DNA of 64,000 bases from Ensifer sp. Root278 (lineage in GTDB: Bacteria; Pseudomonadota; Alphaproteobacteria; Rhizobiales; Rhizobiaceae). The DNA is taken from positions 138,444 through 202,443 of the forward strand of contig NZ_LMJJ01000008.1 of NCBI RefSeq assembly GCF_001429285.1, written 5' to 3'. Made by a program: the position numbers and the translations under genes. The notes below the pieces were generated by a model. The model did not search any database and was not told the DNA's origin. It saw only the letters and a program-made list of their open reading frames with translations. Positions 53,402-63,500 of the stretch are shown piece by piece (position 1 is the first letter of the stretch; each line of letters starts with the position of its first letter).

Positions 53402-54847
53402 TTGAAAGTGGGGAAAACTTTTAAGGGCGGACTTTTTTCCATTCTGCTCGCGTCAACCGTATTTGCAGGTGGCGCGGCCGAAGCGATGACGCTGAGGGAA
53501 GCGCTTCAGATCGCGATGGAATCGAACCCGGAAATCGGGCAGTCGATCGAGAACCGCGAGGCAATCGAGTTCGAACTGCGGCAGGCGCGCGGTCTCTATC
53601 TGCCGAGCGTCGACATGGAAGCTTCGACGGGCGTTCAACATCTTGAGGACGAAGCCCGTCGCCTTGGTTCCATTGAGAACGATCCGCTCTATCCTTCCGA
53701 CGTCGGGCTGACCATTACGCAGAAGCTCTTCGATGGCGGTGGTCGTCGCGCCGAACTGGAGCGTCAGGCGGCGCGCGTCGACAGCGCCTCCTTCCGGGTC
53801 CTCGAACGGTCCGAGACGATCGGTCTGCAGATCGTCCGCGAATATTTCGAATATATTCTCCAGCAGCAGATCGTTGCGGAAGCGCGCAAGAACGTCGGCG
53901 TGCACCAGTCGATCCTGTCGGATATCAGCTCGCTGATTTCAGGTGGCGCCCTTACCGATGCGGATCGCCAGCAGGCGAGTGAACGCCTGTTGTCGGCCAA
54001 GGCCCGTCTGCAGGAAGCAGAGGAATCGCTCGAAACCGTCAAGATCAGCTTCAACCGCCTGGTTGGCCAGCCGCTCACGAAGCCGTCCATGCCGAAGTCG
54101 GTGGCCGGCGTTCTGCCGAAGACGCTCGAGACGGCAATCGGTATCGCCCGCGGCAGCAATCCGCGCATCAAGGCCGCCGATTCCGACATCAGCGCTGCGG
54201 ATTCGCAGGTCAAAGCGGCACGCTCGAACATGCTTCCGGAAGTCTTCGCCGAAGGGCGTGTGCGCACCGGCAACGATATCGACGGCGCGACCGGCAACAG
54301 CTGGGATGCCCAGGCGCGGATCGTGGCGAAGTGGAACCTCTATCGTGGCGGCATTGATATCGCCAACGAGCAGGAGCAGATGCGCCGCGCAAGCGAACAG
54401 CGGCTGGTCTTCCACCAGGCACATCGCGAGGTCGAGGAAGCCGTTCGCATTTCCTGGGAACGCCGCAACAGCCAGTACGAGATCTCCCGCACGCTGAACG
54501 CGCAGGCTCAGATGAACGTACAGCTCGTCGAGTCCTATCGCGAACAGCTCAAGGTCGGGCAGCGTTCGTTGCTTGACGTGCTCGGCGCGCAGAATTCGCG
54601 TTTCAATGTCAGCGTTCTCGCGAAAACCTCGCAGTACGCCGCTCTGTTTGCCGAGTACCGCTTGCTTGCGGCTACCGGCCAGCTCCTTTCTACGATGCAG
54701 ATCAAGGCGCCGGCCCAGGCCGAAGCCTATGCCCGCAACGAGTTCAATGTTCCGGATACGCCGCCCACGGAAACCTATCGCCGTGTTCCTTCGCGCCAGA
54801 CGAACGACTTGCCGCTCGATTTGTTGGCGCCGATCCGGCAGAAATGA
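53402..54847 (+). CDS. TolC-family outer-membrane channel of a type I secretion system (LapE-like)
   Basis: 481 residues. Signal peptide (about 1-29, GLFSILLASTVFAGGAAEA) followed by the TolC pattern: MTLREALQIAMESNPEIG, YLPSVDMEASTG, LFDGGGRRAELERQAARVDSA, a duplicated second half and the end of the alpha-barrel (VGQRSLLDVLGAQNSRFN). The start is TTG 53402, preceded at good distance by gaggggg; a signal peptide begins right there, which supports it. It forms the outer-membrane exit of a channel whose ABC and adaptor genes follow within 30 and 60 bases. Confidence 0.92.
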   Translation: MKVGKTFKGGLFSILLASTVFAGGAAEAMTLREALQIAMESNPEIGQSIENREAIEFELRQARGLYLPSVDMEASTGVQHLEDEARRLGSIENDPLYPSDVGLTITQKLFDGGGRRAELERQAARVDSASFRVLERSETIGLQIVREYFEYILQQQIVAEARKNVGVHQSILSDISSLISGGALTDADRQQASERLLSAKARLQEAEESLETVKISFNRLVGQPLTKPSMPKSVAGVLPKTLETAIGIARGSNPRIKAADSDISAADSQVKAARSNMLPEVFAEGRVRTGNDIDGATGNSWDAQARIVAKWNLYRGGIDIANEQEQMRRASEQRLVFHQAHREVEEAVRISWERRNSQYEISRTLNAQAQMNVQLVESYREQLKVGQRSLLDVLGAQNSRFNVSVLAKTSQYAALFAEYRLLAATGQLLSTMQIKAPAQAEAYARNEFNVPDTPPTETYRRVPSRQTNDLPLDLLAPIRQK

Positions 54848-54874
54848 TAGTCCTCGTCAAGGTGGACACAATCG

Positions 54875-57058
54875 GTGGTAGTGCAAAGCATTGACAGGCA
54901 TGTGCAGATCGGCCCGTCTTTGACTGGCTTTTCCGAGGCGTTCAAGGAGATCTGTATCTTCTTGAACCGCCCCTCGTCCGACAGCGTGCTTTATTCCGAC
55001 GTTCCTTTTGACGCGCGGTTGCCGAGCGCCGAGGACGTCTCACGTATTGCGGAGCGGGTCGGCCTGGAAACGGAAATCGTTTCCGGGCGCGCGATCAGCA
55101 ATCGTGATTTCGTGTACCCGCTGCTGCTCGTCTTTCGTGACGGCAGCGCCATGGCGCTTTTGGAAGAGGCGCCTGACGGCACGTTGAACCTTTCGAACAG
55201 AGCAGTTGCCCCCGGCGAAGCGGCGGTGAAACTGTCTGAGTTGCAGCTCGGCGGTCTCGCCTATGCCTTGTCCTTCTCAGCCACCTATCTCAATACGGCG
55301 TCCGGCCGCGGCGTCGGTGAGGCCCGTAACATCGACCGCCGGCATTGGCTGACGGCCACGGTCAAGCCATTCTGGCAAGCCTATGTGCAGGTGGCGATCG
55401 CGGCCTTTTTCATCAACGTGCTGGCGCTGGCCGCACCGCTCTTTACGATGAACGTCTATGACCGGATTCTGCCGAACAAGGCGATGGCGACACTTTGGGT
55501 GCTGGCGCTCGGCATCAGCACCGCCATTCTGTTCGACTTCCTGCTCAAGACGGTTCGTGCCGCGCTGATCGACTTTGCCGGACGGAAGGCTGACCTGAAG
55601 CTCTCCTACATGCTGTTCGAGAAGATACTGCATGCGACGATGGCATCGCGGCCACCTTCGACAGGCGAATACGCCAACCGAGCGATGCAGTATGAATTCG
55701 TTCGCGAGTTCTTCACCTCGAATACGCTCAGCACCCTCATCGACAGCCTTTTCGTCTTTGTTTTCATCGCAGCGGTCTACGCGGTCGCAGGCTGGATCGC
55801 GCTCATCCCGGCGGTCGCGTTCCTCTTGAGCGTGTTGATCGGCTATGTCGCGCAGTACAAGATCGGCAACCGCGTCGCCGCCGCCTCGAACGAATCGGCC
55901 CAGCGCCAGGCGCTATTGGTAGAGACGATCAGCGCCATCGAGACGGTGAAGACGCTGCATTCGGAAAAGCAGCTTTTGCGCCGCTGGAACGAACTGGCCA
56001 AGCACTCTTCGAACACGGCCGAGCAAATCAAGGAGATCTCCTCCTGGGCCTCGCACGCGACGCAATTCGTGCAGCAATTGGTGACGGTCTGCATTGTCGT
56101 CGCCGGCGCTTACGAATTCACTGAAGGCAACATCTCCTCGGGCGCGATCATTGCGGCCAGCATGCTTTCCGGCCGCGCCGTCGCGCCGCTGGGGCAGATT
56201 GCGATGACGCTGGCACGGCTGCGTCAGGCGATTTTGTCGCTGCGCATCCTGAATGCGGTGATGGAGCAGCCGGAGGATCGGCCGGACACGATCGGTTTCG
56301 TCAACCGCGAGATCCGCAACGGCAGCATCACTTTCACCAATCTCGATTTCGCCTATCCGGGGACCGACTACAAAGTGGTCAGCGGCATGAACGTTACGAT
56401 CAAGGCGGGCGAGCGTGTTGGCATCATTGGCCGTATCGGTTCGGGAAAGACCACGCTCGGCCGGCTTCTCGCAGGTCTCTACGCGCCCAGCGCCGGCCGT
56501 ATTCTGCTCGATGGCGTCGATATCCGGCAGTTGCATCCCTCCGTCGTCCGCTCGGCCGTCTCCTTCGTGTCGCAGAATTCCGACCTGTTTTCCGGCACCA
56601 TCAAGGAAAACCTGCTGATGGCGAACCCGACAGCCAGCGATGAAGAGGTGGTCGCGGCAGCGCGGCTTGCCGGCGTCGACGACTTCGTCTCCCATCATCC
56701 GCGTGGCTATGACATGCCGGTCGGTGAGCGCGGTTCCCAGCTTTCGGGCGGGCAGCGCCAGGCGGTCGCCATTGCCCGGCTGTTGTTGCGCAAGCCGAAG
56801 GTGGTGTTCCTGGACGAGCCTTCCGGGGCAATGGATCTCGCCAGCGAGCGTGAGCTGATCAATAAGCTCTCCAATGTGTTCAGCAGCGATGTCACCCTTT
56901 TGATCTCCACGCACCGTCACAGCATGCTGAGCCTCGTCGATCGCCTGCTTGTTCTCGACCGCGGGCGCCTCGTCGCCGATGGCCCGAAGGCCGCGGTCAT
57001 CGAACAGTTGCAACGACGCTCCGGTCCTGCCGGACCGGCCGAGGGGGCGGCGCTATGA
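54875..57058 (+). CDS. Type I secretion ABC transporter (LapB/HlyB-like)
   Basis: 727 residues. An N-terminal C39-like domain (about 1-140) lacks the catalytic Cys and His, as in LapB and HlyB, so it binds rather than cuts substrate. Six helices (about 165-430), then the ATPase: Walker A GRIGSGKTTLG, signature LSGGQRQAVAIARLLL, Walker B VVFLDEPSGAMD, H-loop STHRHS. Start GTG 54875 gives MVVQSIDRH. Exports the adhesin encoded at 60537 (inference from locus and adhesin type). Confidence 0.93.
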   Translation: MVVQSIDRHVQIGPSLTGFSEAFKEICIFLNRPSSDSVLYSDVPFDARLPSAEDVSRIAERVGLETEIVSGRAISNRDFVYPLLLVFRDGSAMALLEEAPDGTLNLSNRAVAPGEAAVKLSELQLGGLAYALSFSATYLNTASGRGVGEARNIDRRHWLTATVKPFWQAYVQVAIAAFFINVLALAAPLFTMNVYDRILPNKAMATLWVLALGISTAILFDFLLKTVRAALIDFAGRKADLKLSYMLFEKILHATMASRPPSTGEYANRAMQYEFVREFFTSNTLSTLIDSLFVFVFIAAVYAVAGWIALIPAVAFLLSVLIGYVAQYKIGNRVAAASNESAQRQALLVETISAIETVKTLHSEKQLLRRWNELAKHSSNTAEQIKEISSWASHATQFVQQLVTVCIVVAGAYEFTEGNISSGAIIAASMLSGRAVAPLGQIAMTLARLRQAILSLRILNAVMEQPEDRPDTIGFVNREIRNGSITFTNLDFAYPGTDYKVVSGMNVTIKAGERVGIIGRIGSGKTTLGRLLAGLYAPSAGRILLDGVDIRQLHPSVVRSAVSFVSQNSDLFSGTIKENLLMANPTASDEEVVAAARLAGVDDFVSHHPRGYDMPVGERGSQLSGGQRQAVAIARLLLRKPKVVFLDEPSGAMDLASERELINKLSNVFSSDVTLLISTHRHSMLSLVDRLLVLDRGRLVADGPKAAVIEQLQRRSGPAGPAEGAAL

Positions 57059-57118
57059 TCCACGCTCTCGACATGACGACGAAGCAATGCCTGTCCGCAA
57101 GCGGCGGGAGGGGACAGC

Positions 57119-58399
57119 ATGACTGAGAAACCGCCGCTCGCCGCTCGCGCCGGACTGCTTGTCATTGGCCTGCTGATCAGTTGTTTCGTCGCCTGGGCGG
57201 CGATTGCCGAAGTGGACGAAATCGCACGTGGTGAAGGCAAGGTCATTCCCGTCTCGAAGACGCAGATCATCCAGTCGAGCGAGCCCGGCATCGTGCGCGA
57301 GATCGCCGTGCAGCTCGGGCAGGTCGTCCGTCGCGGCGATCTGATCCTGCGGCTCGACGATACGGCCAGCGGCTCCTCGCTTGGCGAGCTCGAAGCAAAG
57401 GCGCGGTCGCTACGCGCGCAGATAGCGCGGCTGGAACTCGAAGAGAGTGGGGCCTACGACGCCAAGTACAATTGCCCCGAGAATATCGCCAAGGTCGCAC
57501 CGGCTATCTGCGCCAACGAGGAGCAACTGCTCCAGGCGAAGGCTGGAAACTTCAATAACAAGCTGTCGGTCATGCAGGCGCGCGAGGGCCAGCGTCAGAA
57601 GGAACTGGCGGAGGCGCAAGCCAACATCACCCGGCTGACCGAGAGCCTGCAGGTCACGGAACGGGAACAGGGACTTATCGAGCCGATGGCCAAACGCAAG
57701 CTCATCGCTCAAACGGAGCTGCTGCGGGTCGAAAAGGAATTGACCGACACCCGGGGACAGCTCGCCCTCTGGAAGCAATCGGTCGGCAAGCTGGAGGCGG
57801 CGCTCGAGGAGGCGTCGCTGCAGGTCACCGAACTCTCCCTGCAACTGAAGCAGGAGGCCCTGGCCGAAAAAACGGAGGCCCTCTCGCAGCTTTCCGTGAT
57901 CGACGAAACGATCCGCGGGGCGACCAGCCGGGTCGCCAACACCGACATCCGTTCCCCGGTCGACGGCATCATCAATACGTTGGATGTCAACACGGTCGGT
58001 GCCTATGTGACGCCGGGCGCAGTGATCGGCGGCGTCGTGCCGACGTCGGAGACGCTGCTCGTCGAGGCGCGGCTTTCGCCGCGCGACGTCGCCTTCGTGC
58101 GTCCGGGCCAACCGGCCTTGATCAAGGTCTCCGCCTATGACTTCTCGATTTATGGCGGCCTCGGCGGCATCGTCGAAACCGTCAGCGCCGACAGTCTCGT
58201 CGACCAGAACAATGGCGAGACCTATTATCTCGTGCGCGTTAAAACCGACACGGCTGCGCTGGTGAAGGACGGGCGGGAATACGCCATCATGCCGGGCATG
58301 ATCGCTTCGGTCGATATCATGACGGGCAAGAAGACGATCCTTGCCTATCTGATGAAGCCGATCAACAAGGCGCGTGAGGAAGCCCTGCGGGAGCGCTGA
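57119..58399 (+). CDS. HlyD-family type I secretion adaptor (LapC-like)
   Basis: 426 residues. Short cytoplasmic start, one membrane span (about 10-32), lipoyl half (IVREIAVQLGQVVRRGD), a long coiled coil (about 95-270), second half (DIRSPVDGIINTLDVNTVGAYV) and beta-barrel ending in PGMIASVDIMTGKKTILAYLMKPI, the type I adaptor signature. gaggggac precedes ATG 57119. It connects the ABC transporter and the TolC-like channel. Confidence 0.93.
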   Translation: MTEKPPLAARAGLLVIGLLISCFVAWAAIAEVDEIARGEGKVIPVSKTQIIQSSEPGIVREIAVQLGQVVRRGDLILRLDDTASGSSLGELEAKARSLRAQIARLELEESGAYDAKYNCPENIAKVAPAICANEEQLLQAKAGNFNNKLSVMQAREGQRQKELAEAQANITRLTESLQVTEREQGLIEPMAKRKLIAQTELLRVEKELTDTRGQLALWKQSVGKLEAALEEASLQVTELSLQLKQEALAEKTEALSQLSVIDETIRGATSRVANTDIRSPVDGIINTLDVNTVGAYVTPGAVIGGVVPTSETLLVEARLSPRDVAFVRPGQPALIKVSAYDFSIYGGLGGIVETVSADSLVDQNNGETYYLVRVKTDTAALVKDGREYAIMPGMIASVDIMTGKKTILAYLMKPINKAREEALRER

Positions 58400-58402
58400 T
58401 GA

Positions 58403-59011
58403 ATGAACGAAACGCAGCCTCCACCGTCCGATGAGGACCTGAGCGCGCTGCGGTTCCGCGTCGTCACCGTTGGCGGTCAGCGCCGCGGGATCAAGCTCGA
58501 GGAAATCTATTGGCAGTGTCTTGGCGAGCTTGCCGCGCGGCAGGGACGAAGACTTGCGGATATCGTTGCAGCTTGTGAACGAGAGCTTGAAGGCGAGGGG
58601 AATTTGACGGCGCGACTGCGCTATGTCGCCACGCGCTACATGCGCGACCAGCTTATCGGTGCGAGGCAACGCAGCAATCTGGCGATCGTCGCCGGTCAGG
58701 TGCGCGCCAGCCCAACGCCTGCCTTTGCCCTCACGGGAAACAAGAACATCGTCGCCTTCAACCCCGCGTTCCTCTCCTTCGTCCAGTCGCGGGTGCTGCG
58801 GTCGCAGCAACCGCAGCCGGCGCGCGGCTTGAGGCTCGCATTCGATGTTCAGTTCGTCGATCTTGTCCGTCGTTTGAAGGCAGCTCCAGGCGAGCCGCAG
58901 CCCGCGGGCTTCACCATCGGCGTGCAGGGGCAGGTGACGCGCGGCAAACTCAACGCCGCACTGGCCCCGCTGGCCGACCAGGATGTAATCATCGGCTTCA
59001 TCCTGGCCTGA
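58403..59011 (+). CDS. RHH_4-type DNA-binding protein with PAS-like C-terminal half
   Basis: 202 residues. Residues about 16-58 (FRVVTVGGQRRGIKLEEIYW, LGELAARQGRRLADIVAACE) follow the ribbon-helix-helix RHH_4 pattern of a strand and two helices. After a helical linker, residues about 105-200 begin PTPAFALTGNKNIVAFNPAF, close to the PAS entry pattern of a strand, turn and NPAF helix. The gene starts three bases after the LapC-like stop and so belongs to the secretion operon. A local regulator of adhesin or lapG expression, possibly sensing a small molecule, is the likeliest role; this is inference, and the PAS call is tentative. Confidence 0.7.
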   Translation: MNETQPPPSDEDLSALRFRVVTVGGQRRGIKLEEIYWQCLGELAARQGRRLADIVAACERELEGEGNLTARLRYVATRYMRDQLIGARQRSNLAIVAGQVRASPTPAFALTGNKNIVAFNPAFLSFVQSRVLRSQQPQPARGLRLAFDVQFVDLVRRLKAAPGEPQPAGFTIGVQGQVTRGKLNAALAPLADQDVIIGFILA

Positions 59012-59096
59012 GCGCTCGGAAGTGCTGCCTGCCGCGATGACGGCTGGGCGGCATTCATAGCCTGCTTAGGGAAGGCATCGACGTTGGAGCCGACAT

Positions 59097-60023
59097 TCAG
59101 CGAACCGCAATGCCCTCGCCGGGCATGACATCCGCGAGAGGTGCGGCAGACGCAACCTTATCACCGGTCGTTTTAATGCCATGGATCCAGGAGCGATCGG
59201 CGCTGACCGAAAAGAGCGCCTGATAGCTCGGAAGCGCGCGGTCAAGCTTCACCTCGTCACTCAGGTTGTCGAGAATGAAGTGGCCCTGGCTCGTCGTGAT
59301 TGCGAGCACCGCGTGATAGAGGTTGCGCCGGACATCGCGAAGTACAACGATCGACATGGCCTCTGACGGCAGACCGGCCGCCTTCAAGGCAGCCATCTTC
59401 AGGATGGCATAGTCTTCGCAGTCACCCTTGCCGCGGGCAAGAATTTCATCCGGCTTTGCCCAGTAGTCCTTGGAGCCGTAGTTCTCCGCGTCCGGCTGGT
59501 AGCGCACGATCCGGTTCACCGTGCGGTTGATGCCGCTGATTTTCTGGCGGAATGCAAGACCGTTGGCGTTTTCGATCGCCTTGCCGAGAATGCCGCGGGC
59601 GGCACAACCACTCTCCTGTGCGCAGCCGTTGAAGTCCGCCGCCACGACTGCCGGATATACGGTCTTCCATTTGCGCGCCACTGGGATTGAAGAGACGCGG
59701 AAGGCGACCGAATGGAACACGGCGGAGGGTTCCGACTCTGCCGCTGCCTGGCCGCCGAGGCTCGGGCGCGCAGTCACCGCCACCTTCTGCACCTGCCGGC
59801 TCTTCAGAGCCTCGGAAGCCTGCTTCGACAAGGTGTTGATCGTCTCCGTGGCGACGGCTGCCAGGGGGCTTGCCATGCTCAGCAGCTGCTGGAAGAGACC
59901 AGCGTGGAGCATACCGGACTGGCCCGCCTGAACGGATGATGTCGCAGATAGCGACACCAGGCCGATCGCGAACACCGAAGTCTTCAGGTATTTTCCGCAG
60001 TGCATCCAGCTGTTCTTGTTCAT
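59097..60023 (-). CDS. lapG: LapG-like periplasmic transglutaminase-fold cysteine protease
   Basis: 308 residues. Signal peptide (about 12-33, LKTSVFAIGLVSLSATSSVQA), then a linker and the BTLCP/LapG domain with the catalytic triad Cys202 (GKGDCEDYAILK), His237 (NLYHAVLAI) and Asp252 (FILDNLSDEV). LapG cuts the N-terminal retention module of LapA-type adhesins between two Ala residues, releasing the adhesin; LapD with c-di-GMP holds LapG back. Convergent with the secretion operon and divergent from the adhesin. About 100 residues precede the catalytic core, longer than minimal members. Confidence 0.88.
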   Translation of the reverse strand: MNKNSWMHCGKYLKTSVFAIGLVSLSATSSVQAGQSGMLHAGLFQQLLSMASPLAAVATETINTLSKQASEALKSRQVQKVAVTARPSLGGQAAAESEPSAVFHSVAFRVSSIPVARKWKTVYPAVVAADFNGCAQESGCAARGILGKAIENANGLAFRQKISGINRTVNRIVRYQPDAENYGSKDYWAKPDEILARGKGDCEDYAILKMAALKAAGLPSEAMSIVVLRDVRRNLYHAVLAITTSQGHFILDNLSDEVKLDRALPSYQALFSVSADRSWIHGIKTTGDKVASAAPLADVMPGEGIAVR

Positions 60024-60126
60024 TGCCGTGTCTCTCGGTTTCGTGAGGACACTGTACGAATGAAAAGAAAAATGCCGGTAAAGCGGTATGTATTATTTAG
60101 TGTGCTTCGGAACAATACGTTTTGTG

Positions 60127-60147
60127 TAAAATTTTATTCAAATTTTA
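60127..60147. promoter_or_regulatory. Inverted repeat upstream of lapG-like gene
   Basis: Arms taaaattt (60127-60134) and aaatttta (60140-60147) are perfect reverse complements with a 5-base spacer. It lies about 105 bases from the lapG-like start, a fitting place for an operator. In such AT-rich DNA it could also arise by chance. Confidence 0.35.
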
Positions 60148-60438
60148 TACTTGTGTATTCTTTCGGATCAGGTCGCCAGCCCACCTTGTAGACACACCAA
60201 TAACATCGTCATTGGCGGCATGTCGCGTGGATTGCAAACCGCGACCGTTTGTTTCGCAGTTCTTCTTGAGGTTCCCTAAGCGATAAGCCTGCACGTCGAA
60301 CCAATGGAAGGGCTTAGGTGTCGCCGAGCACGATTTCGGGGCCACTCTTTCGAGTCGCCGTGCCCGCGCGGAAGATGGTTATGGACCAATGACCAGAAAT
60401 ACTAAATTTGTACTAAGCTCACCAATTTTGGGTATTAA

Positions 60439-60452
60439 CATAATATATTATG
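60439..60452. promoter_or_regulatory. 14-base perfect palindrome upstream of the adhesin gene
   Basis: cataatatattatg is its own reverse complement. It ends 84 bases before the adhesin ATG and is a candidate operator or part of the core promoter. The regulator is unknown; the RHH protein at 58403 is one candidate, since RHH dimers bind short palindromes. Confidence 0.45.
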
Positions 60453-60536
60453 CTGTTTTTCGCTAATCCCTCAGCCCCCGATTGCGCTCCAAAAAGCTTG
60501 GTGTTTTCTTGCTCGCAAAGGTCGAGGGGTATTTCT

Positions 60537-63500
60537 ATGGCAACCGAAGGCACCACAATTTCGAACGAAGCCGCCGCTACGCAGGCAGAGGCAATCGAGT
60601 TCCGCAACGCGCCGGATGGCAAGGCTGACCGACTGGTGGCGCAGGCGGCGACGGGAGCAGAGGGAGAACCCCAGCTCGTCGACCCGGCAACCGGAGCGCC
60701 GGTGAAAGGCGCCGAGACAGCGCCACAGACGCCGCCCATGCCCGCGACGGTCACAGCCGATGCTTCGAACGTGGTGCACCTGCCCGCAGGCGCGTCGATC
60801 GAGAAAATCAAGGTCGTCGGTACCGATATCGTTTTGGAACAGCCGGACGGCTCGACGATCACCATTCACAACGCCGCATTAAAGGTTCCGACCTTCGTCA
60901 TCGGCGATGCTGAAATCCCGCGCGAAACCCTGGTGGCCGTGCTCGGCGAAAACGGCATCAACGTTGCAGCGGGTCCGGATGGCAGCATCAGCGTCGTCTC
61001 GAACCAGAGCAGCGGCGGCGGTTTTGGTGACGCCAACGCGGACATTGGCCAGGCCGGACCGGTTATCGGTCTGTTGCCGCCGACCGCCCTGGAATTTCCG
61101 ACCCTCGAGGCGACCGAGCTTCTTCCCTTTACGCTTGACCCAAATGACAACCCGTCGATCATCCCCGATGGCGGCAGCAGCGATCCCAGCGGTATCCTCG
61201 TGAGCGACCGGCAGGTCGACGAAGCTGGCCTCGCCAGCGGATCGCGCGCAGGCGATGGCAGCGCTTCGGTCAATGGCATCTTCACGATCTCCGATCCGGA
61301 CGGCCTGGGCGATGTCGCCAGCCTGACGATCAACGGCCAGACTTTCACAATCGGCGGACTCGTCGGCCAATCGGTCGTGGGCCTGTTCGGCGTGCTGACC
61401 ATCACCGCGTACAACCCCGCCACTGGCGCGGCGCAGTATACCTATGAACTGACGAGCCCCGTTACTGGCTCCGGCCCGGGCGCAAATGTCGAGCAGGACC
61501 GGGATACCTTCAATCTGAGGGTCACCGACGTTGACGGCGCGATCGGTACGGCGACGCTGCGCGTGGATATCGTCGACGACGTTCCCTCGATCGGCATCAC
61601 GGATCCGGCCTCGTCCAACGTGGTCGAGGGCCAGGCGCTTGCCGGCAACTGGACGCTTTCGACTGGCGCTGACGGTGTCAGCACCGTGAATGTCACGGTC
61701 GGCAACACCACCCAGACCCTGGCGCTGACGGCAGGTCAGTCGGTGGTGTTCGCGCTTGCCGAAGGCACACTGACGGTCAATGCCGACAAGACCTGGTCGT
61801 TCGCTGCGGCCAGCAACCTCAACAATGCCGGTGGCGTCAACGTCACCTTCTCGCTGTCGGCCGCGGATGCCGACGGTGACACGACGAGCGACAGCCAGAC
61901 GATCAGCATCACCGACGGTGCTGGCCCGACGGTCGATCCGCTTGCGGCCTCCGCATCGCTGACGCTCGACGACCAGACCCTTGCGGACGGCTCGACGCCG
62001 GGTTCAAACACGAGCGCCGGCACGATCGGCTTTGCGGCCGGTACGGATGCGATCGCGACGATCGCGTTCGGCGACACCAGCGGCCTGACCGGGGCACTGA
62101 CCTGGGATCGCGTCTCCGACACGCAGATTATCGGCCGCGCCGGCGGCGTGGCGATCGTCACGCTTGACCTGGTGCGCAACGGCGACAGCGCCACGGTGAC
62201 GGCGACGCTGAACGACAACTACGCCAGCCATCCCGGCATCAACGCCGACGACCTTGCGAGCCTCGGCTCGGTCAAGGTGATCGCCTCCGACACGGATGGC
62301 GACACGGCCGAGGGCACGGTGAACGTGTCGGTCTCCGACGACGTTCCCTCGATCGGCATCACGGATCCGGCCTCGTCCAACGTGGTCGAGGGCCAGGCGC
62401 TTGCCGGCAACTGGACGCTTTCGACTGGCGCTGTCACGGATCCGGCCTCGTCCAACGTGGTCGAGGGCCAGGCGCTTGCCGGCAACTGGACGCTTTCGAC
62501 TGGCGCTGACGGTGTCAGCACCGTGAATGTCACGGTCGGCAACACCACCCAGACCCTGGCGCTGACGGCAGGTCAGTCGGTGGTGTTCGCGCTTTCCGAA
62601 GGCACACTGACGGTCAATGCTGACAAGACCTGGTCGTTCGCTGCGGCCAGCAACCTCAACAATGCCGGTGGCGTCAACGTCACCTTCTCGCTGTCGGCCA
62701 CGGACCCCGACGGTGACACGACGAGCGACAGCCAGACAATCACCGTCACCGATGGTAGTGGTCCGTCGATCGAAGCGGAGGCGGGAACCGCATCGCTGAC
62801 ACTCGACGACCAGACCCTTGCGGACGGCTCGACGCCGGGTTCGAACACGAGCGCCGGCACGATCGGCTTTGCGGCCGGTTCGGATGCGATCGCGACGATC
62901 GCGTTCGGCGACACCAGCGGCCTGACCGGGGCGCTGACCTGGGATCGCGTCTCCGACACGCAGATCGTCGGCCGCGCCGGCGGCGTTGCGATCGTCACGC
63001 TCGACCTCGTGCGCAGCGGCGACAGCGCCACGGTGACGGCGACGCTGAACGACAACTACGCCAGCCACCCCGGCATCAACGCTGACGACCTTGCGAGCCT
63101 CGGCTCGGTCAAGGTGATCGCCTCCGACACGGACGGCGACACGGCCGAGGGCGCGGTGAACGTGTCGGTCTCCGACGACGTTCCGGTAATCGGCATCACG
63201 GATCCGGCCTCGTCCAACGTGGTCGAGGGCCAGGCGCTTGCCGGCAACTGGACGCTTTCGGCCGGCGCTGACGGTGTCAGCACCGTGGACGTCACGGTCG
63301 GCAACACCACCCACACCCTGGCGCTGACGGCAGGTCAGTCGGTGGTGTTCACGCTTGCCGAAGGCACGCTGACGGTCAATGCCGACAAGACCTGGTCGTT
63401 CGATGCGGCCAGCAACCTCAACAATGCTGGTGGCGTCAATGTCACCTTCTCGCTGTCGGCCACGGATGCCGACGGTGACACGACGAGCGACAGCCAGACG

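Larger units (their letters stand above)
60024..60536. promoter_or_regulatory. AT-rich divergent control region between lapG-like and adhesin genes
   Basis: 513 bases. Two strongly AT-rich blocks (about 60050-60160 and 60395-60475) stand out in this GC-rich genome and frame a GC-rich middle. They contain an 8+8 inverted repeat and a 14-base perfect palindrome, listed separately. Both flanking genes must be read from here. Regulators that prefer AT-rich DNA, such as the rhizobial MucR family, are plausible binders (inference). No gene was recognised within it. Confidence 0.6.

Noticed and set aside
62004..63314. Minus-strand open frame of 436 codons over the adhesin repeats
   Set aside because: It is repetitive only because the adhesin is; the adhesin frame has a start, a ribosome-binding site and known modules.
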